From an uncultured Collinsella sp. (GTDB taxonomy: Bacteria > Actinomycetota > Coriobacteriia > Coriobacteriales > Coriobacteriaceae), in NCBI GenBank assembly GCA_958403205.1, contig CATXWM010000024.1:1-32026 (forward strand): DNA of 32,026 nt, in the 5' to 3' direction. Below, piece after piece: positions 15,667-23,592 of this stretch. The position numbers and the translations under genes were made by a program. The notes beneath the pieces were generated by a model. That model was given only the letters and a program-made list of their open reading frames with translations, did no database searches and had not been told where the DNA came from. How positions within the stretch are numbered: the first letter of the stretch is position 1; every line of letters begins with the position of its first letter.

Positions 15667-16641
15667 TTAGCCAAGGACACGGGCCATACGTGTCTTGAAC
15701 TCGGACAGGAAGCGCGGAGCATCCACGGTCAGTGCCACAAGCGCGCTCTTGTCCGGATCGGACAGGCGACGCTCATCGCAGATGGTGCGACCGCGGTACT
15801 CGCCCAGCAGATCAACACGCAGGTTGCAGCCGAGCGCACCTACGAGCGTGGGGTCGATCGCCACGGCAACGGCCAGCGGATCGTGCAGCGCACAACCACC
15901 CAGGTAGGGTGCGTTCATCTCGTACGAGCCAATGTAGTGCTCGACCATGCTCGCAAATGCGCAGCCCGCCATAGTGCCCGAGCCCGTCCAGCCGGCAATG
16001 TCGCGGCGTGTGAGCACCACGCGATGCGTCACGTCCAGACCCACCATGGTGAGCTTACGGCCCGAGCGCAGCACCGCGTCGGCTGCCTCGGGGTCGCTCG
16101 CCATATTGGCCTCGGCGCCCGCGCTCACGTTGCCGGGCACGGTAAGAGCGCCGCCCATCACGACCACGCGGCCGATGGACATCATCGCCGCCGCATCGCG
16201 CTCCAGGGCGAGCGCCAGGTTGGAGAGCGGGCCAGTCGCTACGTAGACCAGATCGGGACCATAGGTGCGCGCGGCATCGATCAGATAATCGACCGCAGCG
16301 TTGCCGTCGGCCGAGGTCGCCCCCACCGGCTCGTAGGGCGACGCGGGCACGCTCGCGCCGCCGATGCCGTTCTTGCCGTGAATGAGCGCGGTGGACGCCG
16401 GCGGCGTATAGGGCTCAGTCGCCTGCAGAGGACGGTCGGCACCCAGGTACACCGGAACCTCGGGGCGACCCAGCAGATCGAGCACCGCCAGGCAATTGTG
16501 CGCCGATTGCTCGACGCGCACGTTACCAAAGCACGTGGTGATGCCCACGAGCTCCACCTCGGGGCTCGCGATGGCATAGGCCAGCGCCATCGCATCGTCA
16601 ACACCCATATCCAGATCAAGGATCAGCTTCTTGATTGCCAT
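15667..16641 (-). CDS. Inosine-uridine-type nucleoside hydrolase
   Basis: A 324-residue hydrolase that cleaves the N-glycosidic bond of nucleosides to a free base and ribose. The Ca2+-binding Asp cluster is at the N-terminus (LDLDMGVDDAMAL, Asp9-Asp16, with Leu10 where Thr is more usual). Further family segments are GNVRVEQSAHN, HGKNGIGG, VATGPLSNLALAL, MGGAL and the late HDP motif (CALHDPLAVA). It is the second gene after ribokinase, 30 bp downstream, so released ribose can be phosphorylated directly. Substrate preference (pyrimidine or purine) cannot be told. Confidence 0.92.
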   Translation of the reverse strand: MAIKKLILDLDMGVDDAMALAYAIASPEVELVGITTCFGNVRVEQSAHNCLAVLDLLGRPEVPVYLGADRPLQATEPYTPPASTALIHGKNGIGGASVPASPYEPVGATSADGNAAVDYLIDAARTYGPDLVYVATGPLSNLALALERDAAAMMSIGRVVVMGGALTVPGNVSAGAEANMASDPEAADAVLRSGRKLTMVGLDVTHRVVLTRRDIAGWTGSGTMAGCAFASMVEHYIGSYEMNAPYLGGCALHDPLAVAVAIDPTLVGALGCNLRVDLLGEYRGRTICDERRLSDPDKSALVALTVDAPRFLSEFKTRMARVLG

Positions 16642-16671
16642 TGTTCTACTCCGCTTCTCCGTCTTTATCGT

Positions 16672-17634
16672 TTAACCAAACCAATGTTCAACTTCGGCGC
16701 GCGTGGGAATCGATTGCTGAGCGCCCAGGCGCGACACCGTCACTGCCGAGGCGCGAGCACCCGCGGCCATGCACTCAAAGAGCTGCAAGCCCTCTAGGCG
16801 AGCCGCCGCCAACGCGCCGATAAACGTATCGCCGGCGGCCGTGGTATCGACTACCGTACTCGAAAGTGCCGGCATGCGCAGCAGCTCACCGCCATCGCCG
16901 AGCGTAACCGAGCCGGCACCGCCCAACGTGATGACCGCAGCTCCGGCACCCTTGTCGAGCAGCGCATTGAGCGCGGTGACGCAACTCGCGTCATCCGTGG
17001 GCAGAATGCCCGTCAGCACCTGGCACTCGGTCTCGTTGGGGCAGACCAAGTCGACCGCAGGCCAGACCTCCGCAGGCAGCTCGCAGGCGGGCGCTGGATT
17101 AAAGACCGTATAGAACCCCAGCTCGTGAGCGCAAACAAGCGCCTCGGCCGTCGCTGCAAGGTCACATTCGCCCTGGGCGATAAAGACGCTTCCGGCAGCC
17201 GGGGCAATCTCGCTGGCGTCGCCGTCGAGCTCATGAGCCACCAGACGCCTCAGCGCGCAGGCAACGTCCGCGCCCGCAAGCGCATGGTTGGCGCCCGGTG
17301 ACAGTACGATGCGGTTGTCGCCCTCGCAGCGAATGATGGTCGCCGTTCCCGTCTCCACGTCATCGCGATGCACTACAAAGTCACAGTCCACGCCGGCGTC
17401 TTGGAGCCCCACCACGAGCGACGCGCCGAACGCGTCGCGACCGACCGCGCCGATCATGTGCGTGCACGCGCCCATACGCGCGGCAGCTACGGCCTGATTG
17501 GCGCCCTTGCCGCCGGCGTTGGTGATAAACCCGCTGCCGCCGACGGTCTCGCCCGCGCGCGGTATGCGCTCGCACGCCACCGAAAGGTCCATGTTCATGC
17601 TGCCGAACACCGCAACGATGCCGCGATCTGCCAT
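16672..17634 (-). CDS. rbsK: Ribokinase
   Basis: A 320-residue PfkB-family kinase (ribose plus ATP to ribose 5-phosphate). The family signatures are the N-terminal FGSMNMDL, the GGKGANQAVAAARMG motif, and the C-terminal DTTAAGDTFIGAL with the catalytic Asp and anion hole. The start ATG at 17634 follows GAGGAGGTTTCC; the frame continues upstream to 17667 without support. It precedes the nucleoside hydrolase in what appears to be a two-gene salvage operon. A palindrome upstream (17710-17727) may be its operator. Related sugar kinases (deoxyribose, for example) cannot be excluded. Confidence 0.88.
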   Translation of the reverse strand: MADRGIVAVFGSMNMDLSVACERIPRAGETVGGSGFITNAGGKGANQAVAAARMGACTHMIGAVGRDAFGASLVVGLQDAGVDCDFVVHRDDVETGTATIIRCEGDNRIVLSPGANHALAGADVACALRRLVAHELDGDASEIAPAAGSVFIAQGECDLAATAEALVCAHELGFYTVFNPAPACELPAEVWPAVDLVCPNETECQVLTGILPTDDASCVTALNALLDKGAGAAVITLGGAGSVTLGDGGELLRMPALSSTVVDTTAAGDTFIGALAAARLEGLQLFECMAAGARASAVTVSRLGAQQSIPTRAEVEHWFG

Positions 17635-17709
17635 GGAAACCTCCTCATCTGCGGGCTTTGCACCCACCGTCGACCGTCGATTGCGCGCCTTCGCACCTCT
17701 ATAACTTTA

Positions 17710-17727
17710 GTTCACTTTGATGTGAAC
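17710..17727 (-). promoter_or_regulatory. Operator-like palindrome upstream of ribokinase
   Basis: GTTCAC-TTTGAT-GTGAAC is a perfect 6-bp inverted repeat with a 6-bp spacer. On the minus strand it overlaps a possible promoter: TTCACA, 16 bp, TTATAG. This is a typical repressor position for the rbsK/nucleoside hydrolase operon. Confidence 0.5.
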
Positions 17728-17820
17728 GCACCCTTGAGGTTGCGCCAGCAGCAAGCATTCACAGGAGCAGGCAGCTACAATGAATACGTGCTGATTATTC
17801 TCGTCATTGGATGATGTTTT

Positions 17821-20037
17821 ATGGAACAATTCTCGCAATCGGGCTCGCGCGGTCGACGCCGCACGGGCAACGAGCCGGCGCCGCACGAACGCGTGAAGAG
17901 CGAACGCCGTGCCAACGAGCCGCGACGCACCACGAGTCCCCATCGCGCTTCTGCCAACAACGCGGGCCGCGCCAACACTCCCGCCGCGGAGCAGACGCCT
18001 GCTCGCCCCAAGTCCCGCTACATCCCTGCCCTTGACGGCCTGCGCACGCTTGCCGTCGTCGCGGTGGTGCTCTATCACCTCAACCTCACGTGGGCGCAGG
18101 GCGGTCTGCTCGGCGTCACGATCTTCTTTGTGCTTTCGGGCTATCTGATCACACGCCTGCTACTCAACGAAGTCGCTAAGACCGGCCGTATCGACCTCAA
18201 GAGCTTCTGGATCCGCCGCATCCGTCGCCTGGTCCCCGCCGTGGTGACCGTCGTGGTGGTGACCTGTGCGCTGTGCACCGTCTTCAACCACGTGATGCTC
18301 ACCAAGATGCGCCCCGATATCCTGCCGTCGCTGCTGTTCTTCAACAACTGGTGGCAGATTGCCCAAAACGTCTCGTACTTCAATGCTCTGGGCGACCCCT
18401 CGCCGCTCACGCATTTTTGGTCGCTTGCCATCGAGGAACAGTTCTACCTGATTTGGCCGCCACTGCTGTTTGCCATGGTATCCATGCATGTGAGCAAACC
18501 CAACACGCGCCGCGTGGTTCTGGGCCTTGCCGCGGTATCTGCCCTCGCCATGATGGCGCTTTACAACCCTGCCGCCGACCCCAGCCGCGTGTACTACGGC
18601 ACCGACACCCGCGTGTTCTCGCTGCTGCTGGGTGCCTGGATGGCCTTTATCCCCAATCGCGACCTGGCGCCGGTGCGTCTCGCTCGTCGTTTGGGGCTCA
18701 ATCGCCTGGTCGGGGCCGCTAAGCACGGCAAGAACGCCGAGGGCAAGCCTGGCGAGAAGGCCGACGAAGCAGCCGAGACCGCCCCGGCACAGCCGAGCGC
18801 CCTCGTGCGTTTTTGGTCCTCGCCCGCATCCATCGATGTGTTGGGCGTCGTGGGTCTGGTTGGCCTTGCCGCCATGCTCGCGCTCACCAACGGCTACACC
18901 GCCTTCCAGTATCGCGGAGGCACGCTGTTATGCTCCATCCTCACGCTCATGGTCATCGCGGCCTGCGTGCAGCCCCAGGGAATGGTTGCCCGCGCGCTGT
19001 CCGCCGAGCCGCTCGTGTGGGTTGGCAAGCGCTCGTACAGTATCTACCTGTGGCACTATCCGCTGCTGCTGCTTATGAACCCGGTCGCCAACATCAACGA
19101 TACGCCCTGGTGGCAGTACATCTTGCAGGTACTTGTGGTGGTCGCCGTAGCCGAATGCTCATATCGCTTTATCGAGACGCCGTTTAGAAAGGGCGCCTTT
19201 GGGCGCACCGTATCCGAGTTCCGCGACGGCACCGCCACGCCCGCCAACTGGGTGCGCGCGCACGTCCCTGCCTGCGCAGCCTGCGCTGTCGTGTTGGTCG
19301 TTGCACTGGGCGGCCTGATCTTTGTGCCCGAGACGTCTGCGCTGAGCGGCGAGGGCGCCGAAGTTCTGAACAAGGAAGCCAAGAACGCCGCACCCACCGA
19401 CCAGCAGGCGGCCGACGACACCGACAAGGACAACGACGGCTTCCCCGACGGCTCCTACGACCTGTTGATGATCGGTGACTCCGTGTCGCTGCGCGCCGTT
19501 GATTCCTTTGACGGCGTGTTCCCGCACAGCCATATCGATGCCGAAAAGGGCCGCCAGTTCGATGCGGGCCGTTCGACATTTGAGGGCTATCTTCAACAGA
19601 ACCTTGCCGGCAAGATCGTGGTCTTTGCGCTGGGCACCAACGGCTTGGTAACCGACGACCAAATCGACGCCATCATGGCCGATGCAGGAGATAAGCGTAT
19701 TGTGGTGTTTGTGAACACGCGCAGCCCGCAGCCGTGGGTTGGCTCTACCAACCAGGCCATCGCCAACGCCGCTACGCGCTACAAGAACGTACGCGTTATC
19801 GACTGGTACGGATACAGTGCCAACCGCAACGACCTGTTCGATGGCGATGGCACGCATCTATCGACCACTGGCGTGACTGAGTACCTCAACTTGATCCACG
19901 ATGCCGTCAAGAAGGACCTGCCCGTACACCCCGAGGATCACGTCAACGATCCGCAGCCGGCAGCCGTCAAGTCTGCCACCGACGCACTCGTCAATGCGCT
20001 CGCTCTCAAGCCGCACAAGCTGGGCACCGACAAGTAA
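17821..20037 (+). CDS. OatA-like acyltransferase (AT3 membrane domain plus SGNH domain)
   Basis: A 738-residue membrane protein. A basic, disordered N-terminal tail of about 65 residues is followed by an acyltransferase-3 domain with about ten helices (PALDGLRTLAVVAVVLYHL start, FFVLSGYLITRLL, and SLAIEEQFYLIWP). The extracellular C-terminal SGNH hydrolase-like domain carries GDS at about residue 552, LGTNG, and DGTHLS at about 676-681. Together these transfer acetyl groups across the membrane, as in OatA O-acetylation of peptidoglycan or of surface polysaccharides. The loop between helices at about residues 300-325 is rich in Lys, Glu and Ala. The ATG is the first in frame after GGATGATGTTTT. 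It is monocistronic and convergent with the Nramp gene. Confidence 0.9.
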   Translation: MEQFSQSGSRGRRRTGNEPAPHERVKSERRANEPRRTTSPHRASANNAGRANTPAAEQTPARPKSRYIPALDGLRTLAVVAVVLYHLNLTWAQGGLLGVTIFFVLSGYLITRLLLNEVAKTGRIDLKSFWIRRIRRLVPAVVTVVVVTCALCTVFNHVMLTKMRPDILPSLLFFNNWWQIAQNVSYFNALGDPSPLTHFWSLAIEEQFYLIWPPLLFAMVSMHVSKPNTRRVVLGLAAVSALAMMALYNPAADPSRVYYGTDTRVFSLLLGAWMAFIPNRDLAPVRLARRLGLNRLVGAAKHGKNAEGKPGEKADEAAETAPAQPSALVRFWSSPASIDVLGVVGLVGLAAMLALTNGYTAFQYRGGTLLCSILTLMVIAACVQPQGMVARALSAEPLVWVGKRSYSIYLWHYPLLLLMNPVANINDTPWWQYILQVLVVVAVAECSYRFIETPFRKGAFGRTVSEFRDGTATPANWVRAHVPACAACAVVLVVALGGLIFVPETSALSGEGAEVLNKEAKNAAPTDQQAADDTDKDNDGFPDGSYDLLMIGDSVSLRAVDSFDGVFPHSHIDAEKGRQFDAGRSTFEGYLQQNLAGKIVVFALGTNGLVTDDQIDAIMADAGDKRIVVFVNTRSPQPWVGSTNQAIANAATRYKNVRVIDWYGYSANRNDLFDGDGTHLSTTGVTEYLNLIHDAVKKDLPVHPEDHVNDPQPAAVKSATDALVNALALKPHKLGTDK

Positions 20038-20094
20038 CCCGCAGCAAACAACCCAAAATCACTCTTTTCGAGCCGGCCCCAAGAGGTCGCGGGC

Positions 20095-20131
20095 AAAAAA
20101 ACGGGCCGCAGCCCATGGCGACGGCCCGTTT
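20095..20131. terminator. Bidirectional terminator
   Basis: ACGGGCCG and CGGCCCGT (20101-20108 with 20122-20129) form a stem with A-run and T-run on the flanks. It serves both the acyltransferase (+) and the Nramp-related gene (-). Confidence 0.65.
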
Positions 20132-20148
20132 GGAGTCCAAAAGAGGCG

Positions 20149-21411
20149 TTAAGCGCTGTAGCCCATCGCTTGCAGCACAAACATGACGACCGTGAGCGCC
20201 GTAATCACGCCGATAGTCGCCCAAGTGAGCACGTTCCACACGCGGCCGTTGCGGTTGGCGCCCATAATGTGACGGTCGGCGGCGATAACCACCTGGAACA
20301 CCAGAACCACGGGCAGTAGCACGCCATTGATGACCTGCGAGGTCATCATAATCTGGAACAGATCGACGCCGGGCATAAGCACCAGCACGGCAGAGATACC
20401 GATGATGGCCGTAATGATGCCGCGATAGACCGGGGCCTCGTCCCAGCTGCGGTCGGCACCGCGCTCCCAGCCAAATGCCTCGCAGATAGCGCTCGACGTA
20501 ACGCCCGGCAGCACGCAGGCAGCCAAGAAGCTCGCCGCGACCAGGCCCGAGGCAAACAGTACCGTGGACCACTGACCCGCAATAGGCTCCAGCGCGCGGG
20601 CAGCATCGGCAGCATCGCTAATCTGAATGCCCGCCGGGAACAACACCGTACCGGTCGTGATGATAATAAAGCCGGCAATGACATCGGCAGCAAGCGAGCC
20701 GCTCACGGTATCGATGCGCTGCAGCACGATATCGTCCTCGCCCGCGTTCTTATCGACCACGTTGTTCTGCGCCAAGAAAATCATCCACGGCGCGATGGTG
20801 GTACCGATCGTCGCGACCACGAGCGACACGTAGCTGGGGTCATTTTGAATGTTAGGCACGACCAGGTCGACCGCGACCTCACCCCAGTTGGGGCCAGCCA
20901 TAAACGCGGCGACAATATAGGTCACGAACACGCAGCTCACCAGCAGCAGAATCTTCTCGATGCGCTGGAAACTACCCGACATGGTAAGCATCCACACCAG
21001 CAGCGCCACCAACGGCACCGAAATGCTCGCCGGCACGCCAAAGAGAGCAAGGCCGCTGGCGATGCCCGCAAACTCCGAAATGGTAACAGCCGTGTTGGCG
21101 ATCAACAGCGCCGCCATAGCAAGTACACTCTTGCGCACGCCAAAGCGCTCACGAATGAGCGATGCCAGGCCCTTGCCCGTGACGCAGCCGCAGCGTGCCG
21201 CGGTCTCCTGCGTCACGATGAGCAGCACAGTCATGACGGGAAGCATCCAGAGCATCTTGTAGCCATAGCTGGCGCCCGCGCTGGAATACGTTGCAATGCC
21301 GCCGGCGTCATTGCCCGAAAGCGCCGCCAGCAGACCGGGACCCATAGCGCCAAAGATGGCCGCGATGGTCAACTTTTGCTTGGTGCCCGACTTTTGCTTG
21401 GTATTTTGCAC
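20149..21411 (-). CDS. Nramp-related metal transporter, NRMT-like
   Basis: A 420-residue integral membrane protein with about eleven helices. TM1 carries GNDAGGIAT (Asp35, Gly38) where canonical Nramp has DPGN, and TM6 carries TIAPWM (Ala207-Pro208) where canonical Nramp has the metal-binding MPH motif. Loss of the Met ligand is the mark of the Nramp-related Mg2+ transporters (NRMT), which include a protein from Eggerthella lenta. I therefore expect Mg2+ rather than Mn2+/Fe2+ as substrate, but this rests on a few residues. The GTG at 21411 is chosen because AGGTGG lies just before it and the MgtE-like stop codon lies eight bases upstream. It is co-transcribed with the MgtE-like gene. Confidence 0.85.
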   Translation of the reverse strand: MQNTKQKSGTKQKLTIAAIFGAMGPGLLAALSGNDAGGIATYSSAGASYGYKMLWMLPVMTVLLIVTQETAARCGCVTGKGLASLIRERFGVRKSVLAMAALLIANTAVTISEFAGIASGLALFGVPASISVPLVALLVWMLTMSGSFQRIEKILLLVSCVFVTYIVAAFMAGPNWGEVAVDLVVPNIQNDPSYVSLVVATIGTTIAPWMIFLAQNNVVDKNAGEDDIVLQRIDTVSGSLAADVIAGFIIITTGTVLFPAGIQISDAADAARALEPIAGQWSTVLFASGLVAASFLAACVLPGVTSSAICEAFGWERGADRSWDEAPVYRGIITAIIGISAVLVLMPGVDLFQIMMTSQVINGVLLPVVLVFQVVIAADRHIMGANRNGRVWNVLTWATIGVITALTVVMFVLQAMGYSA

Positions 21412-21419
21412 GCGACCAC

Positions 21420-23264
21420 CTAACCCATGACCGACATGGTGAGCAGCACCGCAGCGGCGCAGTACGCTACGCACGAGATCATGACGGCAATAACGTTCAT
21501 GGCGGTGCCCGACGTGTTGAGGTCATGCTCGTCACGCCAGAACAGCACCATCAGGTAAATCACGGCGCTCATGTTGCCAACCAGGCAAATGATGGCAGCG
21601 ATATTAAAGGACCCGGTAAAGAGTTGCTCCTCAAACATGGGCGCATCGGGGAACGCGGCGGTGCGCACCAGCTGGGCGCACAGGTAGGTCACGAGCGAAA
21701 GGATCAGGCCCATACCCGTGCTCTGGAAGAAGAATCCCAGGTACGGTTTGGGCTCGTCGTCGTGGCCGTCGTACTCGAGGAAGTAGTTCTTGACGAACGA
21801 CACCATGCGCGAGGCCGCCAGCAGCACGAGCGGCATGGCGCACATGGGGAACACCACCAGATGCGCGGAGCCGAGCGCCGTTCCCAGCACGGTCGCCATG
21901 ATGCACGACGCGATGCCCCATACAACAACCCAGTACTGGCGATGCACGAACCAGCTGAGCACGTTCGTCGAGTCGTCCGACGCGCTATCGCCCGAGCCGA
22001 CACCGGCGATCTGCAGGTCCTCCTGATGCTCCTCGGCGATAACGTCCATGGCGTCGTCGAAGGTCACGATACCCAGGATATGACGGTTCTCGTCGCAGAC
22101 AGGGATGGCAACCAGGTCGTACTTGGTCATCTCGTCCGTCACGTCTTCCTGGTCCTCGTCGGGCGACACGTAGACCAGGTCGCGATAGGCCAGCTGACCC
22201 AGCGTGGCGTCGCGGTCGGCTACGATCAGCGTGCGCAGCGAAAGCACGCCGGTCAGCATGCCGCTCGGATCCTCGGTATAGACGTAATAGACACTCTCGA
22301 AGTCCTCATCGAGTTTGCGAATCGCCTCGATGGCATCGCCGACCGTCGCCGTGGCGGGCAGCGAGACAAACTCCGAGGTCATGATGCGGCCGGCGGTGTT
22401 GTCCTCATAGCCCAGCAGGTTACGAATCGCCTTCTCCTCCTTGACGCCCATCAGGCGCAGGAGCTTCTCGGCCTTCTCGTAATCGAGCTCGTCGATCAGG
22501 TCGGCGGCGTCGTCCGGGTCCATCATGGCCAGCATCGACGATGCGTCCGTATCGGACAGGCCCTCGAGCATCTCGGTCATGAGCTCGTCATCATCGAACT
22601 CCGAGATGGCCTCGGCGGCCTGGGCGGTGTCGAGCTGCGCGAACACCTGCGCACGCAGGCGCGGGTCGAGCTGCTCGATGATGTCGGCAATGTCGGCAGG
22701 GTGCAGCTCGCCAAGCGTCTTGTGCGACACCGAGAGCTGGATGTTCTTAGTCGAGCGATCGAGCAGGTCCATGTAAGACCAGGCGATAATGTCCTCGCTG
22801 AGCGGCTTGCCCAGGTGCTTCATAAAGCCCTCGACGACATGCTCGAGTGTGGGGCTGATCGCGCGCAGCAGACCGCGGGCGCCAACTTCGGCACCCAGTA
22901 GGCGCAGCTGATTTTCGCCCGACATGGAAAACTTGATGTCGTTTACGCGCACGACCTTCATGCCCTGCGTGTCGACAATTTGCTTGTTAAGCACGTCGCG
23001 GGCGAGTAAGAGTTCGGTCGGCTGCAGGTACGAAAAACGGATTTCGGTGGCCGACGTCTTAAGGTGTACACCCGTCTCGTCGATACGGTCGACCCATTTG
23101 CGCCAGCTGATCATAAACGGCGTCTTGCCGGGTCCGCGGAACGCGAGCGACGTCACGTGCGGAAAAACTTCGCCGGTAGCAATACCAAAATCGTTGACCA
23201 CGCCGAGCTTTTCGCCGTCGACGTCCAAGACCGGCAATTTGAGCATCTCACTCAGATAATTCAA
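21420..23264 (-). CDS. MgtE-like protein with PRC, MgtE-N and CBS domains
   Basis: A 614-residue protein from a TTG. It has an N-terminal PRC-barrel-like region (about 1-85), an MgtE intracellular N domain (about 180-290; DPDDAADLIDEL, EYEKAEKLLRLM-like helices), a CBS pair (about 300-430), and a C-terminal membrane domain of about five helices. The N domain and CBS pair are the Mg2+-sensing part of MgtE. The membrane domain looks divergent from canonical MgtE, so transport activity is uncertain. The TTG is the first possible start, since in-frame stops lie just upstream, and it follows GGGGAGCACCA. It is linked to the NRMT-like gene (8-bp gap). Confidence 0.85.
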   Translation of the reverse strand: MNYLSEMLKLPVLDVDGEKLGVVNDFGIATGEVFPHVTSLAFRGPGKTPFMISWRKWVDRIDETGVHLKTSATEIRFSYLQPTELLLARDVLNKQIVDTQGMKVVRVNDIKFSMSGENQLRLLGAEVGARGLLRAISPTLEHVVEGFMKHLGKPLSEDIIAWSYMDLLDRSTKNIQLSVSHKTLGELHPADIADIIEQLDPRLRAQVFAQLDTAQAAEAISEFDDDELMTEMLEGLSDTDASSMLAMMDPDDAADLIDELDYEKAEKLLRLMGVKEEKAIRNLLGYEDNTAGRIMTSEFVSLPATATVGDAIEAIRKLDEDFESVYYVYTEDPSGMLTGVLSLRTLIVADRDATLGQLAYRDLVYVSPDEDQEDVTDEMTKYDLVAIPVCDENRHILGIVTFDDAMDVIAEEHQEDLQIAGVGSGDSASDDSTNVLSWFVHRQYWVVVWGIASCIMATVLGTALGSAHLVVFPMCAMPLVLLAASRMVSFVKNYFLEYDGHDDEPKPYLGFFFQSTGMGLILSLVTYLCAQLVRTAAFPDAPMFEEQLFTGSFNIAAIICLVGNMSAVIYLMVLFWRDEHDLNTSGTAMNVIAVMISCVAYCAAAVLLTMSVMG

Positions 23265-23280
23265 TGGTGCTCCCCATCAT
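23248..23280 (-). CDS. Possible 10-codon leader ORF overlapping the MgtE-like start
   Basis: ATGATG after a strong GGAGGAATA site opens a 10-residue frame (MMGSTIELSE) that ends inside the start of the MgtE-like gene in another frame. The longer gene starts at TTG within this ORF. Short leader peptides regulate Mg2+ transport genes in enteric bacteria; a similar role here is only a possibility. It might also be a frame artefact. Confidence 0.3.
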   Translation of the reverse strand: MMGSTIELSE

Positions 23281-23319
23281 TATTCCTCCGAACGCGGCCG
23301 CGCGTGCGGCGTCCGGGGG

Positions 23320-23485
23320 CTTCTGGATATGTATACGCATGCGCGGGCGGCACGCCGCTCGACGCTTACACCCCGTGCATGCGCAAAAAGCACCTGCATG
23401 GGGTCATCGACTGTATGGTCGAGGTTTGGATTTCACCTGTAACCTTTCTCTTGACCCTCATTAACCGCAGTAACTATAGCATCAG
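23320..23485 (-). promoter_or_regulatory. Structured leader upstream of the MgtE-like gene
   Basis: The minus strand folds into a long hairpin around 23376-23408 (CCCCATGCAGGTGC with GCGCATGCACGGGG, with a few mismatches around a TTTTT loop), plus neighbouring short hairpins. A second hairpin (CCGGACGC with GCGTTCGG) directly precedes the ribosome site. TATAGT near 23477 could be a promoter -10. I did not recognise the M-box Mg2+ riboswitch or another known class. Confidence 0.35.
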
Positions 23486-23559
23486 CATCGCCCTGCGGCA
23501 TCGAATTTATGCGCTGCACATTGCAGGCATACCAAACGCTGGCGTATCCGTGACATAGC

Positions 23560-23591
23560 CATTGGGGACGTTCTTAAACGACTACCCAATG
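23560..23591. repeat. Dispersed GGGAC-type intergenic repeat, copy 3
   Basis: CATTGGG (23560-23566) and CCCAATG (23585-23591) are inverted ends of this unit, which matches the complement of 5535-5555 at 19 of 21 positions. It lies next to the stop codon of the deacetylase-like gene. Confidence 0.6.
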
Positions 23592-23592
23592 A

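Larger units (their letters stand above)
23265..23592. other. 328-bp intergenic region between the deacetylase-like and MgtE-like genes
   Basis: It holds the folded leader of the MgtE-like gene (about 23281-23485), then about 75 bp without clear signals, then a repeat fragment (23560-23591) abutting the stop codon of the deacetylase-like gene. No gene apart from the small leader ORF is visible. Confidence 0.4.

Noticed and set aside
21525..22901. Long plus-strand open frame opposite the MgtE-like gene
   Set aside because: Shadow of a gene with recognisable MgtE and CBS domains; its predicted protein is Gln/His/Arg-rich and unlike any family.
23320..23485. M-box Mg2+ riboswitch upstream of the MgtE-like gene
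   Set aside because: The leader is folded, but I did not find the conserved M-box words; the class cannot be assigned.
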